Positions 1 through 5,977 of a DNA stretch of 14,137 nucleotides are shown here, in pieces. The position numbers and the translations under genes were made by a program. Source of the DNA: DATLMR01 sp035634255 (GTDB lineage Bacteria > Acidobacteriota > Blastocatellia > UBA7656). The stretch covers positions 1-14,137 of the forward strand of contig DASQDI010000051.1 of assembly GCA_035634255.1 (NCBI GenBank). Direction: 5' to 3'. The notes under the pieces were generated by a model. It saw only the letters and a list, made by a program, of their open reading frames with translations. It made no database searches and was not told the DNA's origin. Positions within the stretch are counted from its first letter, which is position 1. Every line of letters begins with the position of its first letter.

Positions 1-2
1 CT

Positions 3-92
3 ACGGAAGAAGCCACAAAGTTACTAAACGAATTGAGTGTTGCCTTCCGTCGCACGCGACGTGCGTTAGAGGCTGAGATGTCGGTGTCATAA
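3..92 (+). CDS. C-terminal end of an upstream protein, possibly an HPt domain (partial)
   Basis: The third forward frame is open from the window edge and ends in TAA at 90-92, giving 29 residues that begin TEEATKLLNELS and end RRALEAEMSVS. The composition is typical of a real amphipathic helix. The pattern LLNEL..AFRRTRRALEAEM resembles the last helix of histidine phosphotransfer (HPt) domains, which often end in a 'L..LE.EF.R.R.ALEA' helix. The start and the phosphorylatable His lie outside the window, so the assignment is inference. The stop lies 44 bp before the receiver gene at 137, in the same direction, which fits a phosphorelay pair in one operon. It could also be any other protein ending in a charged helix. 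Confidence 0.5.
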   Translation, partial: TEEATKLLNELSVAFRRTRRALEAEMSVS

Positions 93-136
93 CCCACCGC
101 AGCACTCGTATTCCTTGACCCCAGAGGCAGGATAAG

Positions 137-559
137 ATGGAACATAGTGTGATACACGTTAGAGTATTGTTAGTAGAGGATGAAGATTTTTCACATGAGA
201 TTGTAAAGCTATACCTTAGCAATACTAAATACCAGTTGATCTCAGCTAAGAGCGTGAGTGAGGCAAAAAACATTATCACTTCTCAACTCCCAGATATTGT
301 GATAACGGACGCAATGATGCCAGGTGAAAGTGGATTCAGCCTGATCAGTTGGATGAAGAAGAATCCGAGAACCAGGGGAATACCTATTATTCTTTGGACT
401 ATGATGGTCGAAGCGGGCGGCCAAGTGATGGACGCAAGCAACTCGGCAGATATTTTAATGAGCAAGCCTTTCTGTCACTCAAATATTCTGGAAACCCTCG
501 AACATGCAGAAGGGTTAATAAAACGGCAAAGAAGTCTCCCGCCTTTAGGCCGGGGATGA
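137..559 (+). CDS. Stand-alone response regulator receiver (CheY-like)
   Basis: This 140-residue protein is almost entirely one receiver (REC) domain, about residues 7-125. The phosphorylation site is visible: acidic pocket E14-D15-E16-D17 after strand 1 (VRVLLVEDED), phospho-acceptor D58 in TDAMMPGESG, the switch Thr T88 in ILWTMM, and K110 in MSKPF. There is no output domain, so it probably works through phosphotransfer or protein contacts rather than direct DNA binding. The ATG at 137 has an upstream GGCAGGA at suitable spacing. The last roughly 12 residues are encoded inside an IS200/IS605-like hairpin at 538-554, so the native C-terminus may have been replaced by IS-end sequence. The possible HPt fragment just upstream and the hybrid kinase at 5978 are plausible phosphorelay partners. 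Confidence in the family is high and in the specific role low. Confidence 0.9.
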   Translation: MEHSVIHVRVLLVEDEDFSHEIVKLYLSNTKYQLISAKSVSEAKNIITSQLPDIVITDAMMPGESGFSLISWMKKNPRTRGIPIILWTMMVEAGGQVMDASNSADILMSKPFCHSNILETLEHAEGLIKRQRSLPPLGRG

Positions 560-560
560 A
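531..560 (+). repeat. IS200/IS605-like right-end hairpin, copy 1
   Basis: The sequence GAAG..C...GCCTTTAGG...GGGGATGA folds as CCCG/CGGG plus CC/GG around a TTTA loop (538-554), with one bulged C. The 'GCC-TTTA-GGC' hairpin, with a TnpB-type stop TAG in the loop, is typical of right ends of IS200/IS605-family (tnpB/IS1341-type) elements. It closely resembles copy 2 at 764-790. No tnpB coding sequence is visible upstream, only the receiver gene, so this is probably the leftover end of a deleted element. It could also serve as a terminator for the receiver gene. Confidence 0.45.
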
Positions 561-574
561 TCTGCTGAGTCAGG

Positions 575-781
575 GAGGCCGCTACCCGCCTCCTTGGCTG
601 CGAGTCGAACCTCGGACGGTCTGACAGGGCAAGTGGTTTCAGTCGCGCGGAATAGATACTGTACAGGCACTGTCCCGGCTGTGGCCTTACGTTAGATCGG
701 GACCATAACGCCGCTATAAACATACTTGCTCTGGGGCTACAGAGCATTGGTCAGCAGACCATAGAAGCCGCTGCCCTTTAG
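575..781 (+). pseudogene. tnpB: Decayed C-terminus of TnpB (IS200/IS605 family)
   Basis: Read from 656 to the TAG at 779-781, this encodes ILYRHCPGCGLTLDRD, then HNAAINILALG and a tail ending EAAAL. That is the distal zinc-finger half and the DRD.NAA.NI catalytic motif (third acidic residue of the RuvC-like nuclease) of TnpB. Upstream the similarity continues in broken form. VEPRT (about 605-619) corresponds to the VxPxxTSQ motif, then about one inserted base shifts the frame. The first zinc knuckle (expected CSGCG) reads ASGFS, with both cysteines lost, and an in-frame TAG lies at 653-655. The N-terminal three quarters of the roughly 400-residue protein is absent. The element is therefore dead as a nuclease. 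The stop codon sits in the loop of the following right-end hairpin, as usual for this family. Confidence 0.8.
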
Positions 782-790
782 GGCGCGGAG
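764..790 (+). repeat. IS200/IS605-like right-end hairpin, copy 2
   Basis: The hairpin is CCGC (768-771), a bulged T, GCCC (773-776), loop TTTA, GGGC (781-784), GCGG (785-788). It overlaps the last codons and stop of the TnpB remnant. In intact elements this right end also forms the 3' part of the TnpB guide (omega/reRNA) RNA. Here the nuclease is broken, but the scaffold end is still well paired. Confidence 0.6.
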
Positions 791-984
791 TAGTCACTTT
801 GCTTTGTGCGTTCCACCGAAGATGCCGGTCGTGATTGCCTTACCGATTTATACAGGAAATCTGACACCGCCTCCACAGATTATAGTGGAAGAATTTGAAA
901 AACCAGCGCCTTCCTGCTTACAGTATGGCAAAAGAGCATTATCTTGTGCCCACTTTATAAGTTGCTCGGGGATAGTAGCGTTAG
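791..984. other. Stretch without a recognisable gene
   Basis: Between the TnpB right end and the Fis-HTH remnant there is no convincing coding sequence, RNA gene or repeat. A forward reading around 870-920 (IIVEEFEKPAPS) looks faintly protein-like and could be older decayed coding DNA, but it has no ribosome binding site and no recognised motif. Confidence 0.4.
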
Positions 985-1059
985 GGCCGGTCCAGGGCGG
1001 ATCAGTTCCTCGGGATCGATCCCAAGACGCTCTATCACATGATCGAGCGCAAGCAGTAA
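985..1059 (+). pseudogene. Remnant of a Fis-type (NtrC-family) helix-turn-helix
   Basis: The frame 985-1059 reads GRSRADQF-LGIDPKTLYHMIERKQ and a TAA stop. The block 'NRSRAA..LGID.KTLYRKI.R' is the hallmark of the C-terminal Fis-type HTH of sigma-54 activators and ActR/RegA-type response regulators. Here it is preceded directly by an in-frame TAG (982-984), and the usual TGGN segment before RSRA is missing. The remaining domains of such a regulator are not visible upstream. I read it as the tail of a destroyed regulator gene. The match is short but specific in order and spacing. It is unknown whether it once belonged to the same gene as the receiver at 137 (receiver plus Fis HTH would be an ActR-like layout), with the tnpB element between them. 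Confidence 0.55.
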
Positions 1060-1080
1060 AGAGATCTCCCGGCTATGTTC

Positions 1081-1123
1081 AGAGCGCGGCCCGATAGATC
1101 CCCTTCCATCGAGGCCGCGCTCT
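1081..1123 (-). terminator. Stem-loop after the minus-strand secreted-protein gene
   Basis: AGAGCGCGGCC (1081-1091) pairs perfectly with GGCCGCGCTCT (1113-1123), and CGAT/ATCG can extend the pairing inside. It lies 7 bp downstream of the stop of the minus-strand gene 1131-1727, the right place for a terminator. There is no T-run on the minus strand after the stem, so intrinsic termination is uncertain. Confidence 0.35.
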
Positions 1124-1130
1124 TTCGCAG

Positions 1131-1727
1131 TCAAACAATCTCGTTCGGATGGAGCGAGAGCAGGATTCTCGCCTTCCACCCGCATCCCCTGTTTCGAGAT
1201 TGCTTGCTCTGAAACTTCACGACCACAAGCAGAGCGTTCGACCGCGACGACATTGTGCCCCCTGCCGACACGCGCGGCCCGGATAAGAGCTGCGCCGGGC
1301 TGCCCGGCTTCGCAAGCTTGGTCGCCTGCCGCTTCGATTCTTCCGCGGCGAGCGGCAGGACCCCAGCCCCGCTCGCCCGGACCGATTCGATTGAAACCTG
1401 GATAGGAGGCGAGCACCCTTCCGTCTCAAGTAGGCTGTACTTCAACTCGTATCCGGTGTTCGTTCGAATCTCCAAAGGAAGGACCATATCCGAGCCTTCG
1501 CCCTGCCCCCCTTCGATAATGATATGTGCGAAGCCCGCTCCTTCGGATTCGACCTTTACCCGCGCGCTCATCTCCCCTCGCGAGATAGACAGGCCTACCC
1601 CCGGAGATACCCTGCCGCCGACCGTGAAGCTGGCCCGGTCCTGCCGCGCTGAAGCAACAGGGCCAAAAGCAGGAAGCAACGTCAGCAGGAGAGCGAGCGA
1701 AAATAATTTCGAGTGAAACCTTCGCAT
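1131..1727 (-). CDS. Secreted protein of unknown function
   Basis: The ATG at 1727 gives 198 residues beginning MRRFHSKLFSLALLLTLLPA, a clear Sec signal peptide ending near VASA (about residue 27). A longer frame from 1769 would place 14 extra residues before the signal, so the internal start is preferred. The mature part has alternating short hydrophobic stretches (FTVGGRVSPGVGLSIS, ARVKVESEG, SYSLLETEG-type segments) that suggest a beta-sandwich. It contains only two cysteines and no recognised catalytic motif. It is transcribed divergently from the small HTH gene at 1940 and followed by a strong stem-loop. I do not recognise the family. It is probably an exported periplasmic or extracellular protein. 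Confidence 0.65.
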   Translation of the reverse strand: MRRFHSKLFSLALLLTLLPAFGPVASARQDRASFTVGGRVSPGVGLSISRGEMSARVKVESEGAGFAHIIIEGGQGEGSDMVLPLEIRTNTGYELKYSLLETEGCSPPIQVSIESVRASGAGVLPLAAEESKRQATKLAKPGSPAQLLSGPRVSAGGTMSSRSNALLVVVKFQSKQSRNRGCGWKARILLSLHPNEIV

Positions 1728-1939
1728 GCGCGAATGCACTTCAACCGCCGTGCCAGATGCCCCTCGCACAAAGGCTGATCAATAAGCCGGATGAAAAACA
1801 GTACTTAACACATGGTCGATTATCTTCAATGCAGCAAATATCCCGCTTAGCGGTGATAATAGCTACAGAGGCCCTGAGGGGGCATGTTCTAAATCGCCCC
1901 AACGGCCTTGGACCAGTGCGGTACGTGAGGGGTTGGGCC

Positions 1940-2134
1940 GTGTCGCTCGTGGGCAGGGAGTACGCGAGCGTGAAGGAGGCGGCGGAGGTGGCGGGCGTGA
2001 GCGAATCGACCGTAAGAAGATGGGCGCGAGCGGGGCGGGTTAGCTATGAAAGCTACTTCGGGCGGATTGTCGTTTTAAGAGGCGATCTTGAGTGGGCGCG
2101 GGCAAATTCGAGGGCGGTTCATAAACGCGGCTAG
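1940..2134 (+). CDS. Small helix-turn-helix protein (excisionase/MerR-like)
   Basis: The 64-residue product has a winged-helix/excisionase-type HTH. YASVKEAAEVAGVSESTVRRW matches the 'YLTVKEAAELLGVS.STVRRWI..GRL' pattern, then GRIVVLRGDLEWARAN corresponds to the wing and final helix. The GTG start at 1940 was chosen because GAGGGG sits about 7 bp upstream and the HTH begins a few residues in. An upstream ATG at 1757 keeps the frame open but adds about 60 residues without family resemblance. Proteins of this kind act as recombination directionality factors or small DNA-binding regulators. No integrase is visible nearby, so a small transcription factor is equally likely. A perfect palindrome follows the stop directly. 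Confidence 0.65.
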   Translation: MSLVGREYASVKEAAEVAGVSESTVRRWARAGRVSYESYFGRIVVLRGDLEWARANSRAVHKRG

Positions 2135-2166
2135 ACGAGAGCCTTGCCGCGGCAAGGCTCTCGTCT
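2133..2166 (+). terminator. Perfect palindromic terminator
   Basis: A 34-bp perfect palindrome (16-bp arms around GC) starts inside the TAG stop of the HTH gene and is followed on the plus strand by TAAGTTTTATT. It fits an intrinsic terminator for the plus-strand HTH gene. It also lies 6 bp beyond the stop of the convergent Cys-rich peptide gene, and may stop that transcript too, although its minus-strand U-tract is poor. Confidence 0.75.
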
Positions 2167-2172
2167 TAAGTT

Positions 2173-2430
2173 TTATTGGTTAACACCGCCACCACCCGCA
2201 GTGCACGGACCTGTATCGCCAGTTGCAGCGTGAGCCCCCTCACAGCATTCTATGGCCCTATCTATGCACTCGCCAAGGGTGCAGTCGTAGCAGGTCCCCT
2301 CACACCGATTCCCACAAACCATCGCGCAAACTGCGCCACATTGCGCGCCGGTCGTGTTCGTTGCGAAACTCCCGCTGATGCCTATCGACATTAAAAATGC
2401 GATTACTAATGTCAACAATCTCTTTTTCAT
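2173..2430 (-). CDS. Small secreted peptide with ten cysteines, function unknown
   Basis: The 85-residue precursor starts MKKRLLTLVIAFLMSIGISG, a typical Sec signal peptide with cleavage probably near SFA (residue 23). The mature part holds cysteines at 31, 35, 39, 43, 47, 50, 55, 62, 63 and 76. The first five are spaced exactly C-x3-C-x3-C-x3-C-x3-C, followed by a Gly-rich tail (GPCTAGGGGVNQ). After export this could be a disulfide-stapled peptide, a metal-binding peptide or a secreted effector. It is the second gene of an operon: its ATG overlaps the TGA of the upstream gene (ATGA, 2427-2430), and GGAGGAG lies 7 bp before it within the upstream coding sequence, indicating translational coupling. 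I do not recognise a named family, and no peptide-modifying enzyme is visible in the window. Confidence 0.75.
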   Translation of the reverse strand: MKKRLLTLVIAFLMSIGISGSFATNTTGAQCGAVCAMVCGNRCEGTCYDCTLGECIDRAIECCEGAHAATGDTGPCTAGGGGVNQ

Positions 2431-3077
2431 CTGATTTCTCCTCCTTCTTTTATTCTCCAGCCGCTTCCACCGTCAAAGCTAACACTTCCGACGGTTATGA
2501 ATATGTCTGACCGTCCGGCAAAGTGAAGCCAGTACCTTTCCGAATCCATTTTCGGTTGGATGAATGTCTGACGGACCTCGCCATTTCCGTCAGCAACAGT
2601 CACCTTCTCGGGATTGACGAAATGTTCTCGTTTAACGACGTAAGTCTCTCCGGGAGCTATAGAAACTTTCCGCTGGGCAAGCGTGCGAGTGATTCGTGAG
2701 TGGGGGGCTCTGATGGCCAGCACGAATCCCGTGATCGTTTTATCCGAAGTATTCACTAATTCAACTTCGGGAACGCTAGAAACTCTTTCAAGGTCAGTCT
2801 TGCTTCCTGTCAGCTTTGTGAATCGCGAACCGGAAACTTCTTTGACTTTTACTCCAACTATTCTAAAAGGAGAATCATCGTTTCCAACAACCCTCAACGA
2901 ATGATCGGCTGATTTCTCAATCCGCTCAAGCGCGTCGTTATTGGCCTTCTGATTGAGAGCTTGCAAGTGTTGGCTATTGGTCCTTACGCTCAAAGCGAAA
3001 GTTAAGGCTAAGAGCAAAAAAACTACGCAACCCGCAAGTAGGAATTTCTTGGGGGTTTTGTTGAGTAGAGTAGTCAT
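2427..3077 (-). CDS. Membrane-anchored beta-rich protein of unknown function
   Basis: This 216-residue protein has a short basic N-terminus (TPKKF), one transmembrane segment at about residues 11-30 (FLLAGCVVFLLLALTFAL) and a long outer domain. A Gln/Asn-rich helical stretch (residues 34-58) leads into a beta-rich region with IVGVKVKEV, VPEVELVNTSDKTITGFVLAI and VSIAPGETYVVKR. This is the pattern of immunoglobulin-like/DUF-type sandwich domains, where 'NTS.K.ITGFVLAI' is a typical edge. No catalytic residues stand out. The start has an excellent AGGAAAGGAG ribosome binding site. It is the first gene of the coupled operon with the Cys-rich peptide, so a joint role (anchor, receptor, chaperone or immunity partner) is plausible but unproven. 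Confidence 0.7.
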   Translation of the reverse strand: MTTLLNKTPKKFLLAGCVVFLLLALTFALSVRTNSQHLQALNQKANNDALERIEKSADHSLRVVGNDDSPFRIVGVKVKEVSGSRFTKLTGSKTDLERVSSVPEVELVNTSDKTITGFVLAIRAPHSRITRTLAQRKVSIAPGETYVVKREHFVNPEKVTVADGNGEVRQTFIQPKMDSERYWLHFAGRSDIFITVGSVSFDGGSGWRIKEGGEIR

Positions 3078-3128
3078 GTCAACTCCTTTCCTCTGATGTT
3101 GTGGACTAAAGTTTGAAGAGACAGTAGC

Positions 3129-3157
3129 AAGCTAAATCTTCTCAGCATTAAAGTCAA
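3129..3157 (-). promoter_or_regulatory. Candidate sigma-70-type promoter of the coupled operon
   Basis: On the minus strand TTGACT (3157-3152) is followed after 17 bp by TAGCTT (3134-3129), about 50 bp before the ATG at 3077. The -35 is near consensus and the -10 weak. Spacing and position support it. This is prediction only. Confidence 0.35.
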
Positions 3158-3505
3158 GGTGAAACGTTATATTTACCACATTAGGTGTTAATGTAATTTA
3201 TCTGAACGGCATTCTTTGTAAACAATCTTTATTCGACAACTTTCGCCTAGCAAGCAATACTTGTTTCAGCATAGTTGAGTATTTTGTAATAAAAGACGCT
3301 TTAATATAATCGGGCGGTTGTGGTTTTAAAATGATCCCACTCATGCCCCGTTAAGTAGATCATGTGTCAAGGTACAGCAAAGCACATGGCGGCGGCGTGT
3401 AGGCGCTATGCGGCGAGGCCAGCTTTCTTAGGGATTGATCCGGGAGAATGAATAGACTCTAGGCCGTTGATCAAGCCCCCGAGTCCGGGTTACAGTTTCT
3501 TTACT
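3158..3505. other. Intergenic stretch between divergent genes
   Basis: An AT-rich gap separates the minus-strand operon from the CPBP-like gene. I see no RNA gene, repeat or hairpin with good support. TTTAATATAATC around 3299-3310 looks like a possible -10 for either strand but has no convincing -35 partner. Confidence 0.4.
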
Positions 3506-4201
3506 ATGTCCCGACCCGCAGCAGGCTATGGATCACCTCCCGCGCAGAGCCTTCCGCCGGTAAGGCCCGCCAGTAAAGGCATGGCCATGTTTGAACTGGC
3601 CTCACTGGTGATTCTGATCGAGTCGATAATGTGGGCAGTCCCTTTCGCCTCCAACCCTCGGCTGGCCTACTCTGGCCTGGCCCTGCTCATAGCGGCGCTC
3701 CTCCTGTTCGGGTACGTCCGGGAGGGCGTGGGACTGAGAGAATTAGGGCTCAGGACGGACAACTTTTTTAGAGTCTTAAGGCGAGTCGCCCCGGCGCTCT
3801 TAATCTTCGTGGCGTCGGTGCTCGTCATCGGGCTGGCGGCCGGGACGGTGAGGCTGGGGCCGAAGTTCTTCTCGATGCTGCTGGCGGTGCCCCCGTGGGC
3901 GCTGCTTCAACAGTACATGCTGCTAGCCTTCGCGCACAGGCGCTTCCGCGTGATCACCGGTTCGGGGCGGGCGAGCGTGATAGCAAGCGCCGCGTTATTC
4001 TCCCTCCTGCACTTCCCGAACCCTGTGCTTACGGTCGTGTGCGCGCTGGGAGGTCTGATCTGGGCGCGGGAGTACGAGTGCGAGCCCAACCTGTTGGCAC
4101 ATTCAGTCACGCACACGGTGGCGAGCGCCTTCCTGGCGAACTCGCTGCCGGGATGGCTGCTGAAGAATATGGTGGTCGGCTACAACTACTTCCTGAGGTG
4201 A
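3506..4201 (+). CDS. CPBP-family-like integral membrane protein lacking the Glu-Glu motif
   Basis: The protein (231 residues from ATG 3506; a TTG at 3467 would add 13) begins with a Pro/Ala/Ser-rich cytoplasmic tail and then has about six hydrophobic segments. The layout matches the CPBP (CAAX protease/bacteriocin-processing, Abi) family. Motif 1, normally EExxxR, reads LLQQYMLLAF with Q135-Q136. Motif 2, FxxxH, is present as ALFSLLHFPNP (F165, H169). Motif 3, Hxxx(N/B), is LLAHSVTHTVAS (H199, H203). The proposed catalytic glutamate is therefore a glutamine. This copy may be a non-proteolytic homologue or a divergent active subgroup. It is convergent with the minus-strand gene at 4213, with only 11 bp between stops, and no neighbour identifies a substrate. 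Family placement is good and function unknown. Confidence 0.75.
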   Translation: MSRPAAGYGSPPAQSLPPVRPASKGMAMFELASLVILIESIMWAVPFASNPRLAYSGLALLIAALLLFGYVREGVGLRELGLRTDNFFRVLRRVAPALLIFVASVLVIGLAAGTVRLGPKFFSMLLAVPPWALLQQYMLLAFAHRRFRVITGSGRASVIASAALFSLLHFPNPVLTVVCALGGLIWAREYECEPNLLAHSVTHTVASAFLANSLPGWLLKNMVVGYNYFLR

Positions 4202-4212
4202 TCGGCCCGGCT

Positions 4213-5589
4213 CTATTCTTGATGCGTCTTTATGCAAAAGCCCAGCACGTTGCTGCCCTGTACTTTATGGTCCTCAATATCGTGCCAGTAAAAGCCCCCG
4301 CCCCCGTCGAACATCACTACCGAGCCGAAGCCGGCGCGATGCAGATCATCCTGAACCTCACTGCCGGTCATGCCGCGCGCTATTATCAGGAACGCCTGCC
4401 CCGCGCTCACGCCCACCAGCGTGTGGTCTTTCTTCCCCACGAACTGTTCGGCCGACAGGCCCCGCCCGTCATTGTCGAAGTGTTGCCTCTCGTATAAATC
4501 GTCCGACCCGACTTTGGCCCCGTTCTCAATCAGCAACGCGCCGCCCCCCATGAAATCTACTACCGGGTGGCCGACTTCACTGAACACCTCATTGATGCTG
4601 CCGATCAACTGATCATTGATCTCGCCGGGCTTTACCCCCGGCCCGGGGGGCCTCTGACGACCGACGATCAAGGTCCCGTCGTTGAGCACGGCGACAGCAC
4701 CCCGGCCCCAGGTCTTGCGCAGGCCTGCATTCTCCAGCTTCCCATTGCGCATCACGCTCACGACAGGAAATATGCCGGGTTTATTAGGCACTTTAGTCGT
4801 GAAACTCCCGTTGGTTATCAGGTCACAGCCCCCGGCGCTCGGCGCGTGATGCGAGAGCGGCTTGTCGTGTCCCTTTACCCGTTCGTCCGCGTTAATGACG
4901 TTAAGTTGTTTGATCTGGTAGACGAAATACTTCCGGGGAGGTAAGGTGCGGAACTTGATTGAGGGAGGGGCCTTGCTCGGGCGCATAGTGTTTTTGTCGG
5001 TGTGGGGGTAGGGGAGTTCGCCGCCGTAAGCGGGCGGGAACCCGAGCGGATCGGGGTTGCGCCCCGGCCTGGCGGGGCCTTTGTCTGAGGGGTACGGCCG
5101 GTAAGGGGGGCCATCAGCCCTGCCGCACTCCTCACTCCTGTCGGCGAATTCCACCGCGCTTAACGAGCACATGTCCTGGTAGACTTTCTTAATGCATTCA
5201 CAGTTTTTTATATGCTCGGCCTTATGATGCAGGTACAGTAATATGTTCGGATCTTTTTTTGGGTTGATCGGTGATTTCTTCATCTGCGGGTAGTTGTTTA
5301 TCTCCGCTATCTCCGTCTCCCTTCTCTTAATCTTTTCGTCATAGTCGGCCAGTTCCATGGCACACTGCTTTTCGTGGGCTTCTATTGCTCGCGCCGACAG
5401 GCAGGGGCAGTCAGCAGGATTGCAGTTCCTCGTCCCGCTTCTGAAGACATCGGCCTGCCTCTGCGCGCCAACGCTACTGCCGCGGGAGGGGCCGCGCCGT
5501 TCCTGCGAAAGAATGGGAGGGGTCATGATGAGCGCGAGCACAACGACAACGCAATAGATCGTCGGCGTGAATGAGACTCTTTTCAACAT
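4213..5589 (-). CDS. Secreted phosphodiester-glycosidase-like (NAGPA/DUF2233) protein with Cys-rich N-terminus
   Basis: This 458-residue protein has an N-terminal signal peptide (hydrophobic VVVVLALIM; cleavage near residue 28). Residues about 50-155 form a Cys-rich helical region (C56, C61, C63, C76, C130, C132, C141, C155), suggesting a disulfide-linked helical hairpin. A Pro-rich linker follows (about 158-210). The C-terminal roughly 230 residues follow the NAGPA/DUF2233 pattern: LITNGSF (258-263), a GRGAVAV..DGTLIVG strand pair (296-310), DFMGGGALLIENGA (345-358, the usual 'G.LLI.NG'), HTLVGVSAGQAFLIIARGMTG (389-409, the usual RT.IG position has His), and VVMFDGGGGFYW (424-435, the usual LDGGGS). 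This fold removes sugar groups from phosphodiesters or acts on envelope polymers. The substrate here is unknown. CTTCGACAGGAGAG before the ATG supplies the ribosome binding site. Confidence 0.75.
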   Translation of the reverse strand: MLKRVSFTPTIYCVVVVLALIMTPPILSQERRGPSRGSSVGAQRQADVFRSGTRNCNPADCPCLSARAIEAHEKQCAMELADYDEKIKRRETEIAEINNYPQMKKSPINPKKDPNILLYLHHKAEHIKNCECIKKVYQDMCSLSAVEFADRSEECGRADGPPYRPYPSDKGPARPGRNPDPLGFPPAYGGELPYPHTDKNTMRPSKAPPSIKFRTLPPRKYFVYQIKQLNVINADERVKGHDKPLSHHAPSAGGCDLITNGSFTTKVPNKPGIFPVVSVMRNGKLENAGLRKTWGRGAVAVLNDGTLIVGRQRPPGPGVKPGEINDQLIGSINEVFSEVGHPVVDFMGGGALLIENGAKVGSDDLYERQHFDNDGRGLSAEQFVGKKDHTLVGVSAGQAFLIIARGMTGSEVQDDLHRAGFGSVVMFDGGGGFYWHDIEDHKVQGSNVLGFCIKTHQE

Positions 5590-5626
5590 GGCAGGCTCTC
5601 CTGTCGAAGTATGATCAGGGTAGTAG

Positions 5627-5672
5627 AACCGGGGGATTAATATACCAACCGGTTGGCCTGCCGCACAACCGG
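5627..5672 (-). promoter_or_regulatory. Candidate promoter with three AACCGG sites at 20-bp spacing
   Basis: On the minus strand TTGTGC (5668-5663), an 18-bp spacer and TATATT (5644-5639) form a likely promoter for the gene starting at 5589. The spacer contains the 12-bp perfect palindrome CCAACCGGTTGG (5645-5656). The plus-strand hexamer AACCGG occurs at 5627-5632, 5647-5652 and 5667-5672, exactly 20 bp apart, so on the same helix face. This looks like a repressor or activator array overlapping both promoter elements and the transcription start. The regulator is unknown. Confidence 0.45.
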
Positions 5673-5977
5673 CGCAAAGCGCCTGTCAGGGTAACTCACC
5701 TCACCTGTAGAGTGGGGGATTACGGGCGATTTTCATTCGACGGAAACAAATCGGCGAAAATTCTGTAATGGGATGCCCGCACAGGCCCGCGGGAGCGGAC
5801 GGCCGCTTAAATATGATATAAGTCTCCGTGGGTAAACACTTCGATGATAGAATCCTGGCTTGAAAGCCCACACACTGGTGGGGTTCATACGATTTGCCGA
5901 GGTTAGCCTTGTTAGGGATTTTCATCGCCACTCTAACTCAAGCTGAGCAGCAGGACTCTGGTACTGAAAGGAAGGCT

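Noticed and set aside
804..1097. Plus-strand open frame of 97 codons
   Set aside because: No ribosome site, low-complexity composition, and it overlaps the Fis-HTH remnant in another frame.
955..1416. Minus-strand open frame of 153 codons with a protein-like end (ISLLLALDHVIERLGIDPEELIRP)
   Set aside because: Its protein-like part is the antisense of the Fis-HTH remnant at 985-1059 and the rest overlaps the signal-peptide-bearing gene 1131-1727; no ribosome site.
3387..3452. Short frame MAAACRRYAARPAFLGIDPGE before the CPBP-like gene
   Set aside because: LGIDPG recalls RuvC-like nucleases, but the frame is only 21 codons with no further motif; treated as chance.
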